Assembly: GCF_946223165.1 (NCBI RefSeq) | Contig: NZ_CAMIBP010000012.1 | Span: forward strand, 1 to 64,000 | Reading direction: 5' to 3' | DNA: 64,000 nucleotides | DNA from: an uncultured Corynebacterium sp. | GTDB taxonomy: Bacteria > Actinomycetota > Actinomycetes > Mycobacteriales > Mycobacteriaceae | In this document: in pieces, positions 24,629 to 31,985 of the stretch | Numbering within the stretch: the stretch's first letter is position 1 | How the letters are laid out: each line of letters opens with the position of its first letter | Program-made: the position numbers and the translations under genes | Notes under the pieces: generated by a model | The model's database searches: none | Seen by the model: the letters and a program-made list of their open reading frames with translations, nothing else | What the model was told of the DNA's origin: nothing

Positions 24629-25753
24629 TTAGCTATCCAGCTGCTTCTTAATCTGCGCGAAGAACTCACGTGCCGACTGCGGCTGCTGAGGCTTCTGGCC
24701 TGAGGTCACCGCCTGCTGCATGTTGCCACCATATGGGTGCTGCGGGTCCTGCGGCGGCAGCGTCGGCTGGCTCGGCTGCGGCTGCGGGGCCGGCTCCTGC
24801 GTTGCCTGACGCTGGAACCCAACCGGCTTCTTCGGAGACGCAGGAACCGCGGGGGTCTCGGCGGAGTTGATGGCGTTGGTTGACAGTAGGACGTCGCGCA
24901 TGCCGGAGAAGAGATCGCCCATACCCTGCGGGTTGGACGGCATGTACATGACGTTAGTGTGCGAACGCGCGGCCACGTCCACCATGGCGTCGAGGTACTG
25001 GGAGACCAGCATGAGGGCCTCAGGGTTTTCCTGGACACCGGCGGCGCGCAGCATCTCGTACTGAGCGGCGATACCTTCGACAATTTCCTTGCGCTGCTCG
25101 GCCACACCGCGACCCTGGAGCTTGCGGGCCTCGGCCGCACCCTCGGCCTCCTTGACCACGCGGATCTTCTCCGCCTCGGCCTGCGCGATGGCGGCCTCAC
25201 GCTCGCGCTGGGCGGCGTTGATGGAGTTCATCGAGTCGCGCACGCGGGAGTCCGGGCGCACGTCGGTCACCAGGGTGTTGACGAAGTTCCAGCCGTAGGC
25301 GGCCATGTTGTCACGCAGCGAGATGGCCACATTCTGGGCGATGGTGTCCTTGGAAGAGAAGGAGTCATCGAGGTTCATATTCGCCACGGAGGAACGGACA
25401 TTGTCCTGGACGTAGGCGACAATCTGCTGCTCGTGGTTCGACAGCATGTAGTAGGCCTCACGCTCGCGGCCCTCGACCACCTGGTACTGGACCGCCACCG
25501 GAATCTGCACGAAGACATTGTCCTTGGTCTTGGTCTCCACGAGGACGTCGAGCTGGCGCACCTGCAGGCTGATCTTGTCGCGCACGCGATCGACGTAAGG
25601 AATCTTGAAGTTCAGGCCCGCGTGCGCCACGCGCTGAAACTTACCCAAGCGCTCGATGATGGCGGCCTCACGCGTACGCACGATGACAAATCCATCGAGG
25701 ATGGTGACGATGATGGCCAGGATGACGATTATGCCGAGCACGGCGGCAATCAT
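24629..25753 (-). CDS. SPFH/band 7 membrane protein (paraslipin-like)
   Basis: A 374-residue membrane scaffold of the stomatin/prohibitin superfamily. The N-terminal helix (IAAVLGIIVILAIIVTILDG) anchors it; the SPFH domain follows (VRTREAAIIERLGKFQRVAH, QVRQLDVLVETKTKDNVFV), then a coiled coil (NAAQREREAAIAQAEAEKIR) and a Pro/Gln-rich C-terminus. ATG 25753 was chosen because AAGGAG lies at the right distance; upstream in-frame codons are Ser/Arg-rich and not conserved-looking. In bacteria these proteins organise membrane microdomains, often with an NfeD partner, which is absent here. Confidence 0.88.
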   Translation of the reverse strand: MIAAVLGIIVILAIIVTILDGFVIVRTREAAIIERLGKFQRVAHAGLNFKIPYVDRVRDKISLQVRQLDVLVETKTKDNVFVQIPVAVQYQVVEGREREAYYMLSNHEQQIVAYVQDNVRSSVANMNLDDSFSSKDTIAQNVAISLRDNMAAYGWNFVNTLVTDVRPDSRVRDSMNSINAAQREREAAIAQAEAEKIRVVKEAEGAAEARKLQGRGVAEQRKEIVEGIAAQYEMLRAAGVQENPEALMLVSQYLDAMVDVAARSHTNVMYMPSNPQGMGDLFSGMRDVLLSTNAINSAETPAVPASPKKPVGFQRQATQEPAPQPQPSQPTLPPQDPQHPYGGNMQQAVTSGQKPQQPQSAREFFAQIKKQLDS

Positions 25754-25917
25754 GGTGTACTCCTTCGAGATCGATGACGAAGAACGAGAGCGACGACTCG
25801 AATCCGAGGCTCCGAGATCGACTACGTGTTCGGTATTCACCCTGCCACGGCGCCCCGCGCGTGGCTAGAGAAAGTGATAATCAATAGCCACATCGTTAGC
25901 AGACTGTAACACTGCGC

Positions 25918-25947
25918 TGGCTAGTCATCCCATGGCTAGTCATCCCA
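25918..25947. repeat. 15-bp perfect tandem duplication at the RNase H gene stop
   Basis: TGGCTAGTCATCCCA occurs twice in a row (25918-25932 and 25933-25947). The stop codon of the gene at 25940 lies in the second copy, so the duplication extended the 3' end without changing the protein. Confidence 0.85.
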
Positions 25948-26806
25948 CGGCGACATAGTCCGCGCGAGTCGGTTCGTGAGTCACCTGCTCCCGCAGTTGC
26001 GAGCGCACTTCCTGGAGAAACGCAGCGTGAACATCGGCCAGGCCCCACTCCCCGCAGCGGCGCGCGTGAACGGCAAGGCGATCGGCCTGCTCGTTGAGCA
26101 CGTGACCGGCATGCCCGCGCACCCAGCGAATCCGCACCTCAACGCCACGATCCCGCAGCTGCTGCACCACCGAGCGGCAGCGCGCGCCGGCGTGGGCCGT
26201 GTTGTACGCACTTGAGGGATCCTCGCTTCGCAGCGCCGCCGCGGCGACGCGGGAATCCGTGAGGATGGTGACGCGTTCCATGCGGCGCGGCAGGCGCTCC
26301 AGCGCGAAACGAATGGCCTCCACCTCTGCGATGTGGATGTTGGCGGCGCGCACGGTTGCCGACGATGCCCCTCCCAGCGACGTCGCATAGGCGATGCCCG
26401 CGAGGCCCCCGTGGCCGCGCGACGCGTCGGTCGCGATGGTCACGTCCGTCGCCGGCAGAGTCGCCGGGGTCCGCGGAACGACTGCCATCGCCATGCCGAA
26501 CGTGCGACGGGCCCGCTCCCACGTCAGGCGCGCGGCATCACCGGCCACCACCGAGGTCACCTCGAGGCCCGGCAAGGCGGCATCGGCAAGCACCGTGCGG
26601 ACGGCCGCGCTGGGAACATAGACCCGCAGCTCGGTGCCGTACTCGCGCGACAGCTCGAGAAAGGCGTCGATGAGGGCCTCGTCCTTAGTGCCCGAACGCG
26701 GGTTGAGGGCGGACTGGGCGCGCCCGCCCTCCACAGCCCAGGCGACACAGAGCCATTCGGTACCGCAGCTGGTGAGGGACTGGACGTGCAGGGCGGCGTG
26801 GCGCAT
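25940..26806 (-). CDS. RNase H-like domain protein
   Basis: A 288-residue protein; the N-terminal half is unassigned and the C-terminal half (about 125-265) is an RNase HI fold. The acidic catalytic set is present: Asp in TIATDASRGHGGLAG, Glu in HIAEVEAIRFAL, Asp in TILTDSRVAAAAL and Asp in LNEQADRLAVHA. It would cut RNA in RNA/DNA hybrids or act on a related substrate. ATG 26806 has AAAGGA seven bases upstream. One CTTGCCGATGCCGCC copy encodes LADAA at 26576-26590. The extra N-terminal domain is unlike plain RnhA (about 155 residues). Confidence 0.75.
   Translation of the reverse strand: MRHAALHVQSLTSCGTEWLCVAWAVEGGRAQSALNPRSGTKDEALIDAFLELSREYGTELRVYVPSAAVRTVLADAALPGLEVTSVVAGDAARLTWERARRTFGMAMAVVPRTPATLPATDVTIATDASRGHGGLAGIAYATSLGGASSATVRAANIHIAEVEAIRFALERLPRRMERVTILTDSRVAAAALRSEDPSSAYNTAHAGARCRSVVQQLRDRGVEVRIRWVRGHAGHVLNEQADRLAVHARRCGEWGLADVHAAFLQEVRSQLREQVTHEPTRADYVAVG
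26576..26590 (-). repeat. 15-mer CTTGCCGATGCCGCC, copy 2
   Basis: Exact copy on the minus strand inside the RNase H-like gene, read there as Leu-Ala-Asp-Ala-Ala. Confidence 0.8.
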
Positions 26807-26934
26807 GGGGGATCCTTTCGGGGTTTTAAGGGAAATGTTCCTCACACGCTAATCAGCGGCCCAGACATGGCCCCGTGACACCTCATCCCGGGCGAACGTG
26901 CGTTCTAGCCTGTGCCCCTGCCCCTCGGCGGCTC

Positions 26935-28221
26935 CTAGTACTCGTCGGCCAAGCGGAACAGCTCCCCCAGGATGCCCTCGCCATCCTCATGGATGCCGTT
27001 GTGTTGGAATTTGTTAGTGACGTGACGGCGCAGTTCACGGTAGGTGTCCGCGGTGGCCATGGAGTCTTCAAAGGGCACAAAGATGTCATCGAGATAGATA
27101 GCCGCGGCAGCCGTTACGTCGGCCTCGCGTAGGACCTCCGCGTTGTAGGGGCCCGCCGGCCAACGGTACTGCGCCAGCTCCTCCGCCACAGTCTTGAAGG
27201 GACGCAGCGCCGGATCCTCGTCGAACTGCCAGGGGTAGATGTGCTCACCTGTGAGCCACGTACCGTCCTCGGCGAACTCCTCGAACTCCCCGCGCACGCG
27301 GTGCGCCGCCCACCCCGTCACGTCCTGGCCGGCCACGCCGCCGTAGATGGACTCGTGAATCGCAGCGTAGAGCGGCCCGCCCTGGAAGCTCAGCCGGGCG
27401 CCCACGTCCTGCAGGAAGTCAGAGCGCAGGCGCTTTTCACCCTTGACCTCCCGAAAGGGCTCCTCCAGCAGGTAGCCCAGCGAGTCGAAGCCGGTGCCAC
27501 GACCCAGCTCAATGCCGATGGTGCGGAAGCGGCGGGAGCTCAGGCGCTCCCCCGTGGGCAGGACTTCTTCGGAATTGTCGAGGTGATGAATAAGCTCCTC
27601 GATGCGCGCCTGGGCCCACGGGAACTGTGCAAAGAAACGCTCCTGTCGCACCTTGAGCTTCGCGTACGTCGTCCGGTAGAGATCGTCCGCGCCTTTGGTC
27701 AGCGTGGGTAGGCCGCCGGTGAGGAACGCGCAGTCCACACTGTCCGGGAAGAGCGAGAGGTAACTCGTGATGCAGAAGCCGCCGAAGCTCTGGCCGAACA
27801 GGCTCCACGTCTCCAGCCCCAGCGCCTTGCGGAGCTCCTCCGCATCCCGCACGATGTTTTCCTGCCGCAGGCTGGCCAGGCGTTCCACCGTCAGGTCCTC
27901 CGCGGGGCTCAGCTCATCGATGCGGTGCGAGCGCCCCGTCCCGCGTTGATCCAGCAGGATCCAGCGGTAGCGCTCCAGGCCCTTGCCTACGATGCCGCCG
28001 AAACTGCCGCCCGTCCCCAGCGGGCGTCCCGCCGGGAATCCGGGGCCACCCTGCAGGTACACCAGCGCTGGGTACTCCTCCCCGCCCGGCGGCACGATCT
28101 CGCGCGCGAACAAGCTGAAGGTCCCCGAGTTCGGGTCCGAGTGATCCCATGGGACCTCGAGGGTGTGCTCGATAAGGGTGTGGCCGAAACGGCGGGTGGT
28201 GGTGGAGTGCAGGGTTGTCAT
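26935..28221 (-). CDS. Alpha/beta hydrolase, proline iminopeptidase-like
   Basis: A 428-residue hydrolase. LVYLQGGPGFPAGRP gives the oxyanion HGGPG-type motif (here QGGPG), LLDQRGTGRSHRID follows, and the nucleophile elbow is SLFGQSFGGFCIT (GQSFGG, Ser). The acid and His lie in the C-terminal part (about 370-405). The family removes N-terminal proline from peptides; some members act on esters. ATG 28221 has no RBS but TATGAT lies six bases upstream, so the mRNA is leaderless; in-frame codons further upstream are not family-like. The His of the triad was not pinpointed. Confidence 0.85.
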   Translation of the reverse strand: MTTLHSTTTRRFGHTLIEHTLEVPWDHSDPNSGTFSLFAREIVPPGGEEYPALVYLQGGPGFPAGRPLGTGGSFGGIVGKGLERYRWILLDQRGTGRSHRIDELSPAEDLTVERLASLRQENIVRDAEELRKALGLETWSLFGQSFGGFCITSYLSLFPDSVDCAFLTGGLPTLTKGADDLYRTTYAKLKVRQERFFAQFPWAQARIEELIHHLDNSEEVLPTGERLSSRRFRTIGIELGRGTGFDSLGYLLEEPFREVKGEKRLRSDFLQDVGARLSFQGGPLYAAIHESIYGGVAGQDVTGWAAHRVRGEFEEFAEDGTWLTGEHIYPWQFDEDPALRPFKTVAEELAQYRWPAGPYNAEVLREADVTAAAAIYLDDIFVPFEDSMATADTYRELRRHVTNKFQHNGIHEDGEGILGELFRLADEY

Positions 28222-28313
28222 ACGAACATCATATGACCCGCCTAAAAGTGTCGCGTTGCCCCTACGGTTCTTTCGCCAAGCAGAGAGCATGCACAGCACG
28301 ACAAAAGAGAATC

Positions 28314-28348
28314 GCCCTCCCCGCCAGGAGTTTTCTGGCGGGGAGGGC
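28314..28348 (-). terminator. Terminator of the pfl operon
   Basis: A 14-bp perfect stem (GCCCTCCCCGCCAG against CTGGCGGGGAGGGC) 18 bases after the pflA stop. It lies between pflA and the upstream region of the hydrolase gene. Confidence 0.8.
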
Positions 28349-28365
28349 ATCCCTAATTCGAAGTC

Positions 28366-29235
28366 TTAGTAGACCGTGAAGCCTTCTTCGCGGAACTTGT
28401 TGCGGACTCGCTCCACGTCCTCCGGCTTCGGAGGCCTAGTGTCTTCCAAGGTGTAGGGCCAGCCGAGCTCGTGCCACTTATCCGCACCCATGTTGTGGAA
28501 CGGCAGGACCTCGACGCGCTCGACATTGTTCTTCCAGCGGGACACGATCTTCACGACGTTTTCCACGTTTTCCATGGAATCCGTGAGATCAGGGACCATA
28601 ACGAAGCGGATCCACACCTTCTTGTTCAGCTTCGACAGGCGATCGCCGAAGTCGATGGTGGGCTGCAGCTCGCGGCGGGTGACGAACTTGTACGTCTCCT
28701 CGTCGCCGGCCTTGACGTCCAGAAGGAAGAGATCGATGTTCTCGATATCTTCGTCCGTCAGGCGGGAGCCTAGGAATCCGGAGGTGTCGATGGCCGTATG
28801 GATTCCGGCATCGTGGATTTCCTTGAGCACGCGGCGGGTGAACGCGATCTGGAAGAGGGGCTCACCACCGGAGATGGTAAGGCCGCCGCCCGAGGCGGAG
28901 AAGATGGGCTTGTAGCGCTTAATGCGCTTGACCACATCCTCGACGCGCTCGAGCGTGCCGACCTTCATCTCCATGGTGTCCGGGTTGTGGCAATACTGGC
29001 AGCGCAGCGGGCAACCGGCCATGAACATGGTCATGCGGGTACCCGGGCCGTCCACCGCGGTGACCAGCTCCCAGGAGTGCACGAGCGCAATGTCACCAGT
29101 GCGACGGGCCTCCAGGAGTTCTGGGCGGGTGATCTCGTCCAGGTGGTTGTCCGTGCCCAGGCCCGCGGCCGCGCCGCGAACTTTCTCCCCCTCCTCCGGG
29201 GAGAGGTGGACTACGCCAGTAACGCCGTCCGCCAT
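28366..29235 (-). CDS. pflA: Pyruvate formate-lyase activating enzyme
   Basis: Radical-SAM enzyme that installs the glycyl radical on pyruvate formate-lyase. The [4Fe-4S] motif is CPLRCQYCHNP, preceded by TAVDGPGTRMTMFMAGCP; SGGGLTISGGEPLFQ and AIDTSGFLG are further PflA motifs. 289 residues, about 40 longer than the E. coli enzyme at the N-terminus. Its target here must be the Gly in the separate 83-residue subunit five bases upstream (29241-29492), not in PflB itself. Confidence 0.93.
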   Translation of the reverse strand: MADGVTGVVHLSPEEGEKVRGAAAGLGTDNHLDEITRPELLEARRTGDIALVHSWELVTAVDGPGTRMTMFMAGCPLRCQYCHNPDTMEMKVGTLERVEDVVKRIKRYKPIFSASGGGLTISGGEPLFQIAFTRRVLKEIHDAGIHTAIDTSGFLGSRLTDEDIENIDLFLLDVKAGDEETYKFVTRRELQPTIDFGDRLSKLNKKVWIRFVMVPDLTDSMENVENVVKIVSRWKNNVERVEVLPFHNMGADKWHELGWPYTLEDTRPPKPEDVERVRNKFREEGFTVY

Positions 29236-29240
29236 AGAAC

Positions 29241-29492
29241 TTAAGCGCCCTGGTGGAAGGTACGGGAGATAACGTCGAGCTGCTGCTCGCGGGTCAGCTT
29301 CACGAAGTTGACGGCGTAGCCGGAGACGCGGACGGTGAGGTTCGGGTACTTCTCCGGGTGCTCAACGGCATCCTCGAGGGTGGCCTTGTCCAGCACGTTG
29401 ATGTTGGCGTGGTACAGGCCAGCGTTCTGCTCGTGCTCGTTGCGCTTTGCCTTCATGTCAGCGAGACGCTCTTCGAAAGTGTGGGTTGCCAT
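29241..29492 (-). CDS. Separate glycyl-radical subunit of pyruvate formate-lyase (GrcA-like)
   Basis: An 83-residue protein with the C-terminal glycyl-radical segment of PFL: ANINVLDKATLEDAVEHPEK and NLTVRVSGYAVNFVKLTREQ, radical Gly58 in RVSGYAV, ending VISRTFHQGA. The first 27 residues (MATHTFEERLADMKAKRNEH...) are a charged helix unlike PFL, perhaps a docking element. E. coli GrcA/YfiD (127 residues) repairs oxygen-damaged PFL, but there PflB has its own radical domain; here PflB lacks it, so this protein should be an essential subunit. It has an AAGGAG site and lies between pflB and pflA. Confidence 0.9.
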   Translation of the reverse strand: MATHTFEERLADMKAKRNEHEQNAGLYHANINVLDKATLEDAVEHPEKYPNLTVRVSGYAVNFVKLTREQQLDVISRTFHQGA

Positions 29493-29535
29493 GGTGTTGT
29501 TCTCCTTGAACGAGGTGGTATGTGGTGTGGTTGCC

Positions 29536-29560
29536 GCCGGCGCCGCGGGGCGACGCCGGC
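29536..29560 (-). other. Intercistronic hairpin between pflB and the radical-subunit gene
   Basis: GCCGGCG (29536-29542) and CGCCGGC (29554-29560) form a GC-only 7-bp stem in the 81-base spacer. It may stabilise or process the mRNA and set the ratio of the two subunits. Confidence 0.5.
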
Positions 29561-29573
29561 AGGTGGCGGATGG

Positions 29574-31667
29574 TTACTCCGCGTCTTCCATGATGAAGCC
29601 TGCATCCAGGACGCCCACCAGGTTGGTGATGCGCTCCTCGGGGGTGCGGCCCAAGCCGGACGGCGTGATGGTGTTGGTCAGCGAGATGCCGTCCAGCGCG
29701 TCGTTGTAGTCCAGCTTACCCACGGACAGCATGGAAGCGACCATGCCGTGGGAATCGGAACCGTTCTCCGGGTTTGCACCCGGTGCGAACGGGGTGCCGG
29801 CCTTGTGGCCGGACGGGAAGGCGCCAGTGGCCTTGCCGTAGACGACGTTGGAGGTAATCGTCAGCACGGACTGGGTCGGGATGGCGTTGCGGTACATCGG
29901 GATGGCCTTGATCTTCTCCATCACGGTGTGGACGATGGTGGCCGCGATGTCATCGGCGCGGTCGTCGTCGTTGCCGTAGAACGGGAACTCGCCCTCCGTC
30001 TTGTAGTCCACGATGAGGCCGGTCTCGTCGCGCACCGGGTACACCTTGGCGTACTTAATGGCGGACAGGGAGTCAGCAACAATGGACAGACCGGCGATGC
30101 CGCAGCCCATGGAACGGACGATGTCGGAGTCATGCAGCGCCATCTCGATGGACTCGTAGGCGTACTTGTCGTGGCAGTAGTGGATGATGTTGAGGGCCTC
30201 AACGTAGGTGCCCACAACCCAGTCCAGCATGTCCTCGTACTTTGCCCAGACTTCGTCGAAGTCCAGCGGACCGTCGCCCTGGATGGGCTCGTAGCCCTCC
30301 ACGATCTGCTTACCGGAGACCTCGTCGCGGCCACCGTTGATGGCGTAGAGCAAGGCCTTAGCGGAGTTCACGCGGGCGCCGAAGAACTGCATCTGCTTAC
30401 CCACGCGCATCGGGGACACGCAGCACGCAATGGCGGCGTCGTCGCCCCACTGGTTACGAATCTGTGCGTCGGACTCGTACTGGATGGACGAGGTCTCGAT
30501 GGAGATGTGAGCACAGAATTCCTTGTAGCCCTTCGGCAGAGCCGGATCCCAGAAGATGGTGATGTTCGGCTCCGGGGACGGGCCCAGGTTGACCAGGGTC
30601 TGCAGGAGGCGGAAGGAGGTCTTGGTGACCATGTGGCGGCCGTCGTCGCCGAAGCCGGCGTCAGACCAGGTTGCCCAGTACGGGTCGCCAGAGAAGATCT
30701 GGTCGTAGTCCTCGGTGCGCAGGAAGCGGACGATACGCAGCTTCATAACGAGAGCGTCAATCATCTCCTGGGCGTCCACCTCGGTGATGAGGCCAGCGGC
30801 CAGGTCACGCTCGAAGTAGGCGTCAAGGAAGGCGGACAGGCGTCCGATGGACATGGCAGCGCCGTCCTGAGACTTAATGGAGCCGAGGTAGCCGAAGTAG
30901 GTCCACTGGACGGCTTCCTTAGCGGTCTTGGCCGGGCCGGAGATGTCGAAGCCATAGGAAGCGGCCATGGTCTTCAGCTTCTTGAGGGCCTTGATCTGCT
31001 CGGAGTGCTCCTCGCGGTAGCGAGCCCAGTGCTCGGAGAATCCCAGGCCACTGACCTCGTGCTTCTTGGCTTCCTTCTCGGCAATGAGGTAGTCCACGCC
31101 GTAGAGGGCCACGCGACGGTAGTCGCCAATGATACGGCCGCGGCCGTAAGCATCCGGCAGGCCGGTGATGATGTGGGAGGAACGAGCGGCGCGGATGCGC
31201 GGGGTGTAGATATCGAAGACCGCGTCGTTGTGGGTCTTGCGGTACTTGGTGAAGATCTTCTCAATCTCCGGGTCAACTTCCTTACCGGCCTCGAAGATGG
31301 CCTGCTTGACCATACGCCAGCCGCCATTCGGCATCATGGCACGCTTGAGGGGGGTGTCGGTCTGCAGGCCGACAATCACGTCATCGCCCTCGCAGATGTA
31401 GCCGGCCGGGAAGGCATCGATATCAGACGGAGTGTGGGTATCCACGTCGAAGATGCGCTTCTGGCGCTCAACGGAGAGGTAGTTCTTCTCCAGATGATCG
31501 AAGACGCGCTGGGTCTTCTCGGTCGGGCCCTCCAGGAAGGAGGCGTCTCCGTCGTACGGAGTGTAGTTGCGCTGGATGAAGTCGCGGACATCAATGCCTT
31601 CTGCCCACGGGCCTGGGTTGAAACCAGCCCAAGCTTCAAACTGCAGCGGTTCGGTAGCGGTGGTCAC
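29574..31667 (-). CDS. pflB: Pyruvate formate-lyase large subunit, lacking the glycyl-radical domain
   Basis: Splits pyruvate with CoA into acetyl-CoA and formate under anoxia. The 697 residues correspond to the E. coli enzyme up to the loop before its last segment (E. coli PflB has 760). Cys415-Cys416 in AIACCVSPMRVG are the active-site thiyl pair; TTITSNVVYGKATGAFPSG-type and PEERITNLVGVLDAGF segments follow, then a stop at MEDAE. The RVSGYAV radical motif is absent and is supplied by the gene 81 bases downstream. Start GTG 31667 has AAGGGAG about 11 bases upstream. The frame is clean at the split, and no frameshift would join the two parts. Confidence 0.93.
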   Translation of the reverse strand: MTTATEPLQFEAWAGFNPGPWAEGIDVRDFIQRNYTPYDGDASFLEGPTEKTQRVFDHLEKNYLSVERQKRIFDVDTHTPSDIDAFPAGYICEGDDVIVGLQTDTPLKRAMMPNGGWRMVKQAIFEAGKEVDPEIEKIFTKYRKTHNDAVFDIYTPRIRAARSSHIITGLPDAYGRGRIIGDYRRVALYGVDYLIAEKEAKKHEVSGLGFSEHWARYREEHSEQIKALKKLKTMAASYGFDISGPAKTAKEAVQWTYFGYLGSIKSQDGAAMSIGRLSAFLDAYFERDLAAGLITEVDAQEMIDALVMKLRIVRFLRTEDYDQIFSGDPYWATWSDAGFGDDGRHMVTKTSFRLLQTLVNLGPSPEPNITIFWDPALPKGYKEFCAHISIETSSIQYESDAQIRNQWGDDAAIACCVSPMRVGKQMQFFGARVNSAKALLYAINGGRDEVSGKQIVEGYEPIQGDGPLDFDEVWAKYEDMLDWVVGTYVEALNIIHYCHDKYAYESIEMALHDSDIVRSMGCGIAGLSIVADSLSAIKYAKVYPVRDETGLIVDYKTEGEFPFYGNDDDRADDIAATIVHTVMEKIKAIPMYRNAIPTQSVLTITSNVVYGKATGAFPSGHKAGTPFAPGANPENGSDSHGMVASMLSVGKLDYNDALDGISLTNTITPSGLGRTPEERITNLVGVLDAGFIMEDAE

Positions 31668-31985
31668 TAGTGTGACTCCCTTCGTCGAATTAGGGTATTC
31701 ACTTCAGGGACGTGCCGCGTAACGCTCATTACCGCAGCAATGCCCTGCCTCCGCCTAATGTACGCCATAGCCTGCAACTTCTCATGCCCGAGCTCTGTGC
31801 GTTCGGGCACAAAAACAACATTTCGGGCACCCAAACGGAACATATGCAGCTCAGCGAATTCATACAAAACGCACGTTCCGTTTCTATCGGGGGTGCGCCC
31901 CACCCCCATCGCGAAAATTTACTGCGAGTGTCCCCGCGCTCTACGCTAGAGACGTTAGAATTTCTACCCTTCGACAGGAGGAACA
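31668..31985. other. Divergent regulatory region pflB / permease
   Basis: 318 bases without a gene. It carries the repeated TCGGGCA sites (31785-31830), an AT-rich part (31811-31880) and, close to the permease, an AGGAGGAACA ribosome binding site before GTG 31986. Confidence 0.6.
31785..31830. promoter_or_regulatory. Three TCGGGCA sites upstream of pflB
   Basis: TGCCCGA at 31785-31791 (inverted), TCGGGCA at 31803-31809 and again at 31823-31829. The last two are extended direct repeats TTCGGGCAC exactly 20 bp apart, about two helical turns; the first two form an inverted repeat with an 11-base centre. Such an arrangement suggests an operator for a regulator of the fermentation operon. It does not resemble a standard FNR box. 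Confidence 0.55.

Noticed and set aside
31800..31830. FNR/CRP site upstream of pflB
   Set aside because: TTCGGGCAC repeats do not fit TTGAT-N4-ATCAA or TGTGA-N6-TCACA.
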